Positions 8,243-15,416 of a stretch of 64,000 bases of DNA are shown here, one piece after another (positions within the stretch are counted from its first letter, which is position 1; each line of letters opens with the position of its first letter). The notes beneath the pieces are model-generated. The model made no database searches. It saw only the letters and a list, made by a program, of their open reading frames with translations, and was not told where the DNA came from. The position numbers were made by a program, and so were the translations under genes. Source of the stretch: Pseudofrankia inefficax (GTDB lineage: Bacteria; Actinomycetota; Actinomycetes; Frankiales; Frankiaceae); assembly GCF_000166135.1 (NCBI RefSeq), contig NC_014666.1, positions 8,370,001 to 8,434,000 of the forward strand, written 5' to 3'.

Positions 8243-8307
8243 GGGGACGAGGACGCCCCTTGACAACGGACGTCTTAGTCCTCACCGTAGGGGACGAACT
8301 AGTCCTC
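8243..8307. promoter_or_regulatory. Divergent regulatory region with paired direct repeats
   Basis: TAGTCCTC occurs at 8276-8283 and 8300-8307 and GGGGACGA at 8243-8250 and 8290-8297. A TTGACA lies at 8260-8265 on the plus strand. The region separates the XRE gene from the WhiB-transfer operon, so XRE binding here could switch cargo and transfer genes. Confidence 0.5.
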
Positions 8308-8414
8308 TCCGGTGTCACGGCACCGCGGGTGACGGAAGACGGAAGCGGCCCCCGGCCGGTGCGTCAACACCGGACCGAGGGCCTGGGCACCAGACCGTTG
8401 GGGGTCAAGCGCCT

Positions 8415-9011
8415 GTGTTGGATTCTCTCTCGTCTGTTGGCTGGCGTGGGCGTGCTGCCTGCGTGGATGCCGATCCTGAGCTGTGGTTCCCGGTGGACGG
8501 TGCGCCGGCTGCCGTCGCGGTGCGGATCTGTCGTACCTGCCCGGTGCGCCGTGAGTGCATCGCCGACGATCTGGCGTTCCCGTTCCCGGCCGGGGTCCGT
8601 GCCGGTCTGGACGCGGACGTCCGGGAGCCGCTGAACGCCGCCTACGTCGACTACCGGACTGTCGTCGCGACCCGGTACGAGGTGCTGCGCCGCGCCGCGA
8701 CTCGTGCCAACGGTCTCGCGGTGCGGGTCCTCGCGGACGCGCTGGCGGCTGAGGCCGACGCGGTGGCCGGGTACGCCGTGGCGCTTGCGCTCACGGTTCC
8801 GCCCGCCGAGTGGACCGCAGCCCGTGACGCCTACACCGCGGCGATCGCCGCCCGCCGGTCCGCCGAGGCGGCTGCTGGTAGGTCGGCGGGTACGGCGCGG
8901 ATCGACCGGGCGTGGGTGCGGCTGCTCGCCGCCGCGCACCGCCTGGCCCTCATCACCACCGCGGCCCCGGCCGCGCTCGCTGTCCCGTCGTCGCTGGCAG
9001 GTGCGGCGTGA
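8415..9011 (+). CDS. WhiB-like iron-sulfur protein with C-terminal extension
   Basis: The N-terminal third has the four-cysteine WhiB arrangement: AACVDADP, then CRTCPVRREC, followed by a turn-like AGVRAGLD where WhiB proteins carry their G-W/V-G motif. WhiB proteins bind a 4Fe-4S cluster and act with sigma factors. About 120 Ala/Arg-rich residues follow the domain. The GTG at 8415 gives 198 residues; TTG at 8418 is an alternative. The TGA overlaps the next gene's start (GTGA), so this is the first gene of the coupled transfer operon and may activate it. Confidence 0.75.
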   Translation: MLDSLSSVGWRGRAACVDADPELWFPVDGAPAAVAVRICRTCPVRRECIADDLAFPFPAGVRAGLDADVREPLNAAYVDYRTVVATRYEVLRRAATRANGLAVRVLADALAAEADAVAGYAVALALTVPPAEWTAARDAYTAAIAARRSAEAAAGRSAGTARIDRAWVRLLAAAHRLALITTAAPAALAVPSSLAGAA

Positions 9012-9520
9012 TCCACGACCTGACGGCGGACGAGCTGGACGCGGCCCGCGTCGAACTGTTCCGCGTTGCCGGCGAGACCCCGGGCGGCGCCGACGATTTC
9101 CGCTGGGCCCGCCGCTACCGCGCGGCCCTGTCGAGGCTCGCCCACGCAGTGAACCTGCAACGGTCCTTCCCGGGCGACGACTGGCCCGAAGACCGGGTCC
9201 GTGAGGGCCTGGCCATGCACGCCGCGATCGACGCCGACGAACCCGGCCGGGTGTCACTGGCGATCTGGAGCTTCACCACCGAGCACACCGGCTACGGCAC
9301 CCCGGCCCAACGCCGCGCCCGCCTCGCCGAGCTGCGCGCCGCGAAGGCCGCCGACCTCGCCCGCGCCGAACACCACACCACCACCGCCCCCGACGACGAC
9401 GTCGCCAGCTTCTGGGCCGCCCGAGTCACGACCCTGGCCGGCGAGCTGGCCCGCATCGACACCACCCTGGCCACCGTCCCCAACTCGTCTGTCCCGTCGT
9501 TGCTGGAAGGTGCGGCATGA
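9008..9520 (+). CDS. Hypothetical AICE protein
   Basis: A 170-residue, mostly helical, Ala/Arg/Glu-rich protein with no recognised domain. It begins VIHDLTADELDAAR and has two helix-rich blocks with an Asp/Glu-rich break between. It is joined at both ends by 4-base overlaps (GTGA before, ATGA after) to the WhiB-like and DUF2637-like genes. Such coupling suggests a role in transfer or its control. Confidence 0.7.
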   Translation: MIHDLTADELDAARVELFRVAGETPGGADDFRWARRYRAALSRLAHAVNLQRSFPGDDWPEDRVREGLAMHAAIDADEPGRVSLAIWSFTTEHTGYGTPAQRRARLAELRAAKAADLARAEHHTTTAPDDDVASFWAARVTTLAGELARIDTTLATVPNSSVPSLLEGAA

Positions 9521-10680
9521 GCTGGACCGAGGACCGCCGCGCCGACCGCAACGCGGCCCGCGAGCAGGACCGCGCCGACCGCCGGGCGCACGATGAGCAG
9601 GCCCTCGCGCTGCGCCGGCTCGCCGGTGAGCAGGCCCTCGCCGCCGCCCGCCAGGCCGGCGACCTCGCCGCCCACAAGCAGGCCACCCGCGCGGCCGGTC
9701 GTCAGGCTCGCCGCGCCGAGGCCCGCAAGACCCGAGCCGCGGCCGCCGGCTGGCTCGCCGGTCATCTCGCCGAGCTGCTCGTCTACCCGCTCGCGCTGGT
9801 GTCCGCCGTGCTGGCGGTCCCGGCGATGGCCGCCTACGGCCGGACCCTTTACGGGCCGACCGGGTTCGCGCTCTCGATCCTCTCGGAGCTGGGCGGGTGG
9901 GCGTTCGCGTTCGCGGTCCAGGCGTCGCGGCATCGTCACCCCGACCGGCCGACCGGCATGCTGACCGCCGGTATCGGGGTCTTCGCGCTGGTGGGTGCGG
10001 CGCTGAACTTCGCCCACGGCTCGACCGTCCCGGGCGGGTCGCCCGTGCATGGCGTGGTGATGGCGGTCGTCTCGGTCGCCGGGATCGTGGCTCACCAGCT
10101 TGTCGTCGCCGCGCCGCCGCGGTCGCGCGCCGAGCGGGCCGCCGCCCGCCGGACCCGCCGTGAGGCCGATCGGATCGAGCGGGCGCAGCGCCTCGCGGCC
10201 CGCGCGTCGGTCATCGAGATCGACCCCGACGGCACCGCCCGGCTCGTCTACCCGGCCGGCGCCTACACCCTGCGCCGCCGGCTCACCCCCATCAGCACCC
10301 CGACCGCCCCGGCCGACCGGTCCCGGCGCCGTGGCTCCCGTACCAACCCGCCGGCCGCCGAGACCGTGGCTCCGGAGCCAGTCGCGGACGTGGCTCCGGT
10401 GCCGGCGGTCCCGTCCGCGCGCCGCCCGGCCGGGGCCACCCGGCCGGGCGGCTCCGGAGCCACCCGCCCCGACCGTGGCGCCGGTCGCCGTGAGATCGCC
10501 CGTCTCTACGCCGCCGTGCCCGCCGACGACACCCGCTCGGGCCGTCAGCTCGCCGCCGACCTCGCCGCCCAGGCGGGCCTGTCGACCGCGACCGCGCGCC
10601 GCTACATCGCCGACCTCCACAAGCCCACCCCCACCCCCGCCGAATCGTCTGTTCCCGCGACCGTGGGAGGTGCCTCATGA
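9517..10680 (+). CDS. DUF2637-like (Spd-type) membrane protein with C-terminal helix-turn-helix
   Basis: The 387-residue protein has a highly charged N-terminal helix (Ala/Arg/Asp/Glu, residues 1-75), four hydrophobic segments between about 80 and 200, then a basic Pro-rich linker and a C-terminal segment (EIARLYAAVPADD, later GLSTATARRYIADL) that looks like a small DNA-binding domain. DUF2637 proteins are typical of actinomycete plasmids and AICEs and are considered Spd-like, aiding spread of the element between mycelial compartments. ATGA overlaps join it to both neighbours. Confidence 0.8.
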   Translation: MSWTEDRRADRNAAREQDRADRRAHDEQALALRRLAGEQALAAARQAGDLAAHKQATRAAGRQARRAEARKTRAAAAGWLAGHLAELLVYPLALVSAVLAVPAMAAYGRTLYGPTGFALSILSELGGWAFAFAVQASRHRHPDRPTGMLTAGIGVFALVGAALNFAHGSTVPGGSPVHGVVMAVVSVAGIVAHQLVVAAPPRSRAERAAARRTRREADRIERAQRLAARASVIEIDPDGTARLVYPAGAYTLRRRLTPISTPTAPADRSRRRGSRTNPPAAETVAPEPVADVAPVPAVPSARRPAGATRPGGSGATRPDRGAGRREIARLYAAVPADDTRSGRQLAADLAAQAGLSTATARRYIADLHKPTPTPAESSVPATVGGAS

Positions 10681-12989
10681 CCGACCCCAACCAGACCCGC
10701 CACACCGACCCCACGACCCCGCCGACCGGCGTCGTCCTGCCCGGCCCCTGGACCCCCGAAGTCCCGACCGGCACCGACCCGACCACCCGTGACCGTGACA
10801 CCGCCGCCCCGCCGGCCGCCGAGCTTGACGACGACGCGGCACCGGGCGAGGTGCTGGAAGGCGACGTCCTCGGTTCGGCGGGGATGGAGGTCTACCGCCC
10901 CCGCGCGGTGGCGGTGTCCCGAGACGTGGCGTCGCGGACGTGGATCGTGGTGACCGGGGTGCGTACGGTCGCCACGCACCCGCAGACCAGGACCGGCGCG
11001 AAGCTGGTCGCCCGCAATCTGTGGTACCCGGTCGCCGGGGCCGGTGTGGCCTACGGCAGGTGGCGCGACACGCACGGGGCGTCGCGGTATGAGCGGCAGA
11101 TGCGCCGCGCGGAGATCGCGGGCGATCAGGAGAGCCTGCGCGAGTGGGAGGCCCGCGACGTCGCCGAGAAGCAGCGCCGCCACGACCGGGTGATGGACTG
11201 GGTCCGTTCGCCCGTCGACCTGCTGCGGGCCGCCGCGGCGGGCCTGGCCGGGTTCGCCGCGCTGTTGCTCGTGCTCGGTGTGGTTCTCGCGCTGGGCCAC
11301 CACGATCCCGGCTACGTGCTGGCCCCGATCGTCGGGGTGATCGCCCTGGTGACGTTCGTGTGCTGGTTCCTCGCCGCCTACGGCGCGCTCCTGCTGCTCG
11401 CCGCGACCGGCGGTGTCGGCGCGTGGCTGTGGCATCTGGGCCGTTCCCGTTCCGAGCTGCCCGCCTGGGTGTCGGCCACCACGCCCGACGGCGGTGGCGG
11501 CCGGGACGTGATCCCGGACGAGCGGGCGATCACGAACGCGCTGCGCAACCTCAACCTGCCGGCGCTGAACAAGAAGTTCCGCGAGGGCTGGACCCCGCGG
11601 TGGCTCGACGCGCCGGCCCACGACGGGAAGGGCTGGCACTCCCGGCTCCTGCTGCCCGAGGGCGTCACCGTGGAGATGATCGTCAACAGCAAGCGGGTGC
11701 TCGCGCACAACCTGCTGCGCCTGCCGGTGGAGGTGTGGCCGACCGAGCCCCGCGACAAGCCCGGCGTCCTGGACCTGTGGGTCGCCGACCAAGGCAGCCT
11801 GACCAAGCCCGTCGCGCCCTGGCCGCTGCTCACCACCGGCACCGCGGACTACTTCAAGGGCGTGCCGGTCGGGGTCGACCCGCGCGGGAACGTCGTGCTC
11901 GGCCGGCTGTTCCAGGCCAACTGGGGCGTCGCCGGGATGATGGGCTCCGGCAAATCCACCCTGATCATCACCGCCCTGTTGGGGGCGATCCTCGACCCGC
12001 TCGTCGAGATCGACGTCTACTGCATGGCCGTCAACGCCGACTACGACCCGCTGCGACCCCGGCTACGGACCCTGTTCGTCTCGGACGACCCGGACGAGAT
12101 CCCGACCGTCCTCGCCGCTTTGAAGCAGCTCATGTCCGAGCTGTCCGACCGCGGCCGCAAGCTCTCCGCGGCCGGGGAGCCGAAGCTCACCCGGCGTCTG
12201 GCCGAGGCCGATCCGAGCATGCGGCCCCGGGTCGTGGTGATCGACGAGTGCCAGGAACTGTTCGTCTCCGACGTCGGCGAGGAAGCCGCCGAACTCGTCG
12301 AGAAGATCGTCGCCAAGGCCCGCAAGTACGGCGTCACCCTGATCTTCGCCACACCCGTCCCGTCGGCGGACTCGCTGCCCCGCAAGGTCGCCAAGGTGCT
12401 GTCCAACCGGGCGTGCTTCGCGATCGGTGACCACCAGGGCAACGACGCGATCCTGGGCACCGGCAAGCACCGCGCCGGGATCTCCGCGACGACGCTGCGC
12501 CCGATGACCGTCGAGGCTGACGGCACCGTCGACCTCGGTGACCTCGGCACCGCGATGACCTCCGGGTTCACCCCCGCCGACGGCCTGTTGCGCTGCTTCT
12601 ACGTCCGCCGCGGCGACGGCATCGACGACGTCACCCCCGTCGTGGAGCGGGCCCTGGCCATGGTCGACAACCCACCAGCCCCCGCCGACGACGGGCCGGA
12701 GCAGGTCGAGCACGTCGACCCGCTCGCCGACATCGTCGCCGTGATCCGCGCCGCCGGACCGGACCCGATCATGCCCACCCTGGAAGTCCTCGCCGGCCTG
12801 GCCGCGCTGCGCCCGCAGCTCTACCGAGGGTGGACGTTCGAACGGCTCCGCGAGGAACTCCCCGACTCCGCCCGGCCCTACAAGACCCGCGGCCGGATGT
12901 CCGTCAACGCCGAGCGGGTCGCCGCCGCCATGGCCGACCGCGACACCGACCCCGCCGACGAAACAGCCGACGAGTTCGACACAGCGTGA
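10677..12989 (+). CDS. FtsK/SpoIIIE-type DNA translocase (TraB/TraSA conjugation protein)
   Basis: The 770-residue protein has two or three membrane segments between residues 180 and 255, an FtsK-like ATPase with Walker A GSGKST (about 423) and Walker B VVVIDECQELF (about 519), and a C-terminal region probably binding DNA. Proteins of this class form a hexameric pore that moves double-stranded DNA between mycelia and alone suffice for Streptomyces-type conjugation. It overlaps the Spd-like gene by ATGA and closes the coupled operon. Short GAGGGA repeats right after the stop may be its recognition locus. Confidence 0.93.
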   Translation: MTDPNQTRHTDPTTPPTGVVLPGPWTPEVPTGTDPTTRDRDTAAPPAAELDDDAAPGEVLEGDVLGSAGMEVYRPRAVAVSRDVASRTWIVVTGVRTVATHPQTRTGAKLVARNLWYPVAGAGVAYGRWRDTHGASRYERQMRRAEIAGDQESLREWEARDVAEKQRRHDRVMDWVRSPVDLLRAAAAGLAGFAALLLVLGVVLALGHHDPGYVLAPIVGVIALVTFVCWFLAAYGALLLLAATGGVGAWLWHLGRSRSELPAWVSATTPDGGGGRDVIPDERAITNALRNLNLPALNKKFREGWTPRWLDAPAHDGKGWHSRLLLPEGVTVEMIVNSKRVLAHNLLRLPVEVWPTEPRDKPGVLDLWVADQGSLTKPVAPWPLLTTGTADYFKGVPVGVDPRGNVVLGRLFQANWGVAGMMGSGKSTLIITALLGAILDPLVEIDVYCMAVNADYDPLRPRLRTLFVSDDPDEIPTVLAALKQLMSELSDRGRKLSAAGEPKLTRRLAEADPSMRPRVVVIDECQELFVSDVGEEAAELVEKIVAKARKYGVTLIFATPVPSADSLPRKVAKVLSNRACFAIGDHQGNDAILGTGKHRAGISATTLRPMTVEADGTVDLGDLGTAMTSGFTPADGLLRCFYVRRGDGIDDVTPVVERALAMVDNPPAPADDGPEQVEHVDPLADIVAVIRAAGPDPIMPTLEVLAGLAALRPQLYRGWTFERLREELPDSARPYKTRGRMSVNAERVAAAMADRDTDPADETADEFDTA

Positions 12990-12999
12990 CCAGCGGCGT

Positions 13000-13143
13000 G
13001 AGGGAACCCGCGAGGGAGGACCGAGGGACCGAGGGAGTTCTCCCTCGCCGAGTCCCTCGCCGCCTCCCCCGGCCTGGCACCGCCGTCTAGCAGCGCGAAC
13101 AGCCCCAGGCCACACCCCCAGGGGAGCCAAGGGACCCGAGGGA
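13000..13143. repeat. GAGGGA repeat cluster, candidate clt transfer locus
   Basis: GAGGGA occurs at 13000, 13012, 13023, 13031 and 13138, with inverted TCCCTC at 13041 and 13053. The units at 13023 and 13031 form an 8-bp tandem (CGAGGGAC). An 8-bp palindrome at 13030-13047 can fold into a hairpin. Location just past the translocase gene fits the clt loci bound by TraB in Streptomyces plasmids. Confidence 0.5.
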
Positions 13144-13266
13144 CCCGACCCCACAACCGGCCCACTCACACCCCGAAACCGGGATCGAGACGCCCTCCCG
13201 CGCCTCCCTCCCCTCCCCACCCACACCCACCCACCATCACACAGCGTGACAGAACGGAGAACCTCC

Positions 13267-13449
13267 ATGCGCCACCAGACCCGACTACGGCCCCGCGCCC
13301 GCTGGCCCTGGGCCCTCGCCGCCGCGGTCGGCCTGTTCCTCTGGGCCGCCGCGACCGCCCCGACGACGACAGCCGCCGACCTCGCCGTCGCCGGCCACGT
13401 CCTGACCCAGATCACCGCCGGCCTCGGCGAGTTCATCGCCGCCCTCTGA
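13267..13449 (+). CDS. Small single-pass membrane protein
   Basis: A 60-residue product with a basic start (MRHQTRLRPRARWPW), one hydrophobic segment (about 16-33) and a mild hydrophobic C-terminus. Membrane miniproteins of this kind are common beside Spd genes in actinomycete elements. The ATG at 13267 follows a purine-rich GGAG; an in-frame GTG at 13246 would add 7 residues. Confidence 0.55.
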   Translation: MRHQTRLRPRARWPWALAAAVGLFLWAAATAPTTTAADLAVAGHVLTQITAGLGEFIAAL

Positions 13450-13494
13450 GCGCCGCCGACAGGACCCGACCGCAACCCCCGAAAGGTCAAGACC

Positions 13495-13665
13495 ATGCAG
13501 TGCATCAACTGCGGCGCCGACGTCGTGGCCGGCACGTGCACCAACACGGCGTGTCCGCTGTCCCGGACCAACCCGAGGAACCGTCCGCAGAGCGCCTTCC
13601 AGGCAACGGCGCGGAGCGTGCTCGGCTTCGTCCTCGCGGGCAACGCCTGGCACGGCCATCGGTGA
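13495..13665 (+). CDS. 56-residue zinc-ribbon miniprotein
   Basis: The protein starts MQCINCGADVVAGTC and continues CTNTACPL: a CxxC followed by a CxxxxC pair fits a small zinc ribbon. The C-terminus is basic. The ATG follows GAAAGG. The stop overlaps the start of the next gene by GTGA, which supports real translation. The role is unknown; it is one of several zinc-binding miniproteins between the translocase and replication genes. Confidence 0.6.
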   Translation: MQCINCGADVVAGTCTNTACPLSRTNPRNRPQSAFQATARSVLGFVLAGNAWHGHR

Positions 13666-14093
13666 GCGCCGACCCGGCCACCTTCGCCACGCTCGCGGCG
13701 ACCGCCTACGCCGCGCACACCCTGGCCGATCACGTCCTCGGTCAGACCGACCGGCAGGCCGCGCTCAAAGCCACCGCCGGCCCCGCCGGCTGGGCCGCGC
13801 TCGCCCGCCACATCGGCGGCTACCACCTGATCCTGACCGCCATGTCCGCCGCCGCCGTCGCCGCGTTCGGCCTGCCGATCAGCCCGACCGGCGCCGCTGC
13901 CGGCCTCGCGCTCTCCGCCGCGACACACGCGCTGTGGGACCGGCGGACCCCGGTCCGCTGGGTCCTGGAACACACCGGCGCCCGCCAGTTCGCCCAGCTC
14001 GCCGACCACGGACTCAACGGCCTCTACCTGTCAGACCAGGCGCTGCACACCGCCTGCCTGTGGGCCGCGGCCCTCGCCACCGTCGCCCTCTGA
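13662..14093 (+). CDS. DUF3307-like membrane protein
   Basis: A 143-residue protein with four predicted hydrophobic segments and the motif AHTLADHVLGQTD near residue 18, similar to the H-LAD-LLQ-D signature of DUF3307 proteins in actinomycete elements. It starts at a GTG that overlaps the stop of the zinc-ribbon gene. The function is unknown, perhaps in transfer or membrane association of the element. Confidence 0.65.
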   Translation: MSADPATFATLAATAYAAHTLADHVLGQTDRQAALKATAGPAGWAALARHIGGYHLILTAMSAAAVAAFGLPISPTGAAAGLALSAATHALWDRRTPVRWVLEHTGARQFAQLADHGLNGLYLSDQALHTACLWAAALATVAL

Positions 14094-14132
14094 CCCCCGC
14101 GCCCCGCCCAACCCACCTCGAAGGGAAGCCAC

Positions 14133-14291
14133 ATGCCCCCGCCGACGACCGACACCCCGGCCTACGCCTGCGTGCCCTGCCGCACCTCGTTCACCACCCC
14201 AGCCCAGCTCGTGGCGCACGTGAAGGCCGTCCACGCCGCCACGCTCCAGCGTCCCCGGCCGACAACCCGCCGACCCGCCCGCCACCGCTAG
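14133..14291 (+). CDS. 52-residue C2H2 zinc-finger miniprotein
   Basis: The product contains YACVPC, twelve residues, then HVKAVH: a classical C-x2-C-x12-H-x4-H finger with the expected Phe and Leu in the core, followed by a basic Arg/Pro tail. AAGGGAAG lies upstream of the ATG. True C2H2 fingers are uncommon in bacteria but are known in small actinomycete element proteins. Probably a DNA-binding accessory factor. Confidence 0.65.
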   Translation: MPPPTTDTPAYACVPCRTSFTTPAQLVAHVKAVHAATLQRPRPTTRRPARHR

Positions 14292-14381
14292 ATCCGCCCG
14301 GGGCGCGACGCCACTCCGCCAAGAACGTCGCCGCGCCCCGGCCCCCACCACCCACACAAGGACAGCAAGGGAGTCCCCATC

Positions 14382-14679
14382 ATGGCGCACTACACGTGCC
14401 CCGACTGCCGCGTCACCTCCCAGAACGTCGCCACCCAGGCCGAGGCTGACCAGCTCCTCGCGACCCACCAGACCCACTTCTGCCGTCCCGCCCGCAAGAC
14501 CACTGCCCGCCGAGACGGTCACCCGGCCGTGCCGGGCCTGCCGCGGCCCCGTCCCCATTCCGGCCGCCGACGCCGGCCTGGTCGCCGCGGACGGCGGGCC
14601 GCTGTGCGAGTCCTGCACCCACCAGACCTCCCTGTTCGACGACATCCCACCCGCCGCCACCCACACCCCAAGGAGCTGA
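14382..14679 (+). pseudogene. Frameshifted zinc-binding miniprotein gene
   Basis: The first 34 residues (MAHYTCPDCRVTSQ to HQTHFC) form a zinc-binding half. The same frame then turns into Arg/Pro nonsense, while the +1 frame reads PCRACRGPVPIPAAD, then GGPLCESC, and stops at 14677-14679, just before the SSB ribosome-binding site. The second half has no start codon of its own. The best explanation is a single +1 frameshift between about 14485 and 14520, from decay, sequencing error or recoding. The intact protein would be about 98 residues with two CxxC pairs. Confidence 0.6.
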
Positions 14680-14685
14680 CCTGCC

Positions 14686-15111
14686 ATGGCCGGTGAAACC
14701 ACGATCACCGTCGTCGGGAACCTGACCGCCGACCCCGACTTCCGAGTGACCCCCAGCGGCGCCGCCGTCACCTCGTTCACCGTCGCGTCCACCCCCCGCA
14801 CGCTCGACCGGGCGACGAACGAGTGGAAGGACGGGGAGCCGCTGTTCCTGCGCTGCTCGATCTGGCGCCAGCCCGCCGAGCACGTCGCCGACTCCCTGGC
14901 CAAGGGCATGCGCGTCATCGTCACCGGCCGGCTGCGCCAGCGCTCCTACGAGAAGGACGGCGTGAAGCGCACCGCCTTCGAGCTTGACGTCGACGAGATC
15001 GGCCCGTCGCTGCGCTACGCCACCACGAAGGTCACCCGCGCCGCCCGGGGCACCGGCCGCCCCACCACCGCCGAGGACGTGTTCGACATCGACCCGGCCG
15101 CCGCCGCGTGA
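14686..15111 (+). CDS. ssb: Single-stranded DNA-binding protein
   Basis: The 141-residue protein has the SSB OB fold: [15 protein letters not shown], then [42 protein letters not shown] and the [15 protein letters not shown] strand. The C-terminus ends DIDPAAAA and lacks the classical DDDIPF tail, as is common for plasmid-borne SSBs. AAGGAG precedes the ATG. It sits just upstream of the replication initiator and would coat single strands produced by rolling-circle replication. Confidence 0.9.
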   Translation: MAGETTITVVGNLTADPDFRVTPSGAAVTSFTVASTPRTLDRATNEWKDGEPLFLRCSIWRQPAEHVADSLAKGMRVIVTGRLRQRSYEKDGVKRTAFELDVDEIGPSLRYATTKVTRAARGTGRPTTAEDVFDIDPAAAA

Positions 15112-15416
15112 GCGCCCGGCCCTGTCAGATCTGCCGCGTCCCCGCCGTGGTCGTGCTCGCCGACTCGACCGGAGACCAGCTCGACGTGTGCGCCACCCAC
15201 CACCAGGACGCGCTACGCGCCTCCGACGGCGCGGTCCGCGGGATCGGCCTGACCACCACCATCCCCGCCCGCCTGCCTGCCTGCCACCGAGGCTGCCGCC
15301 CGCTGGCGCCGCACCTTCCGCACCGCCCGCTAACCGACCGCCCGCCCGCCGGCCCTGCCCCGCCGGCCCCACGCAACCACCGACCCGACGTGCAGGAGGT
15401 GACCGCCGCCCTATGA
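15108..15416 (+). CDS. Small CxxC protein between ssb and repSA
   Basis: The 102-residue product starts [14 protein letters not shown] and has DVCATHH about 20 residues later, a possible zinc-binding CxxC / CxxHH set, followed by a Pro-rich basic tail. Its GTG overlaps the ssb stop and its TGA overlaps the repSA ATG, so all three are translationally coupled. The function is unknown, possibly an accessory to replication. Confidence 0.6.
   Translation: MSARPCQICRVPAVVVLADSTGDQLDVCATHHQDALRASDGAVRGIGLTTTIPARLPACHRGCRPLAPHLPHRPLTDRPPAGPAPPAPRNHRPDVQEVTAAL

Noticed and set aside
14500-14696. C-terminal half of the 104-residue frame starting at 14382
   Set aside because: Its sequence is Arg/Pro nonsense while the +1 frame encodes a clear zinc-binding half, so it was treated as a frameshift shadow.
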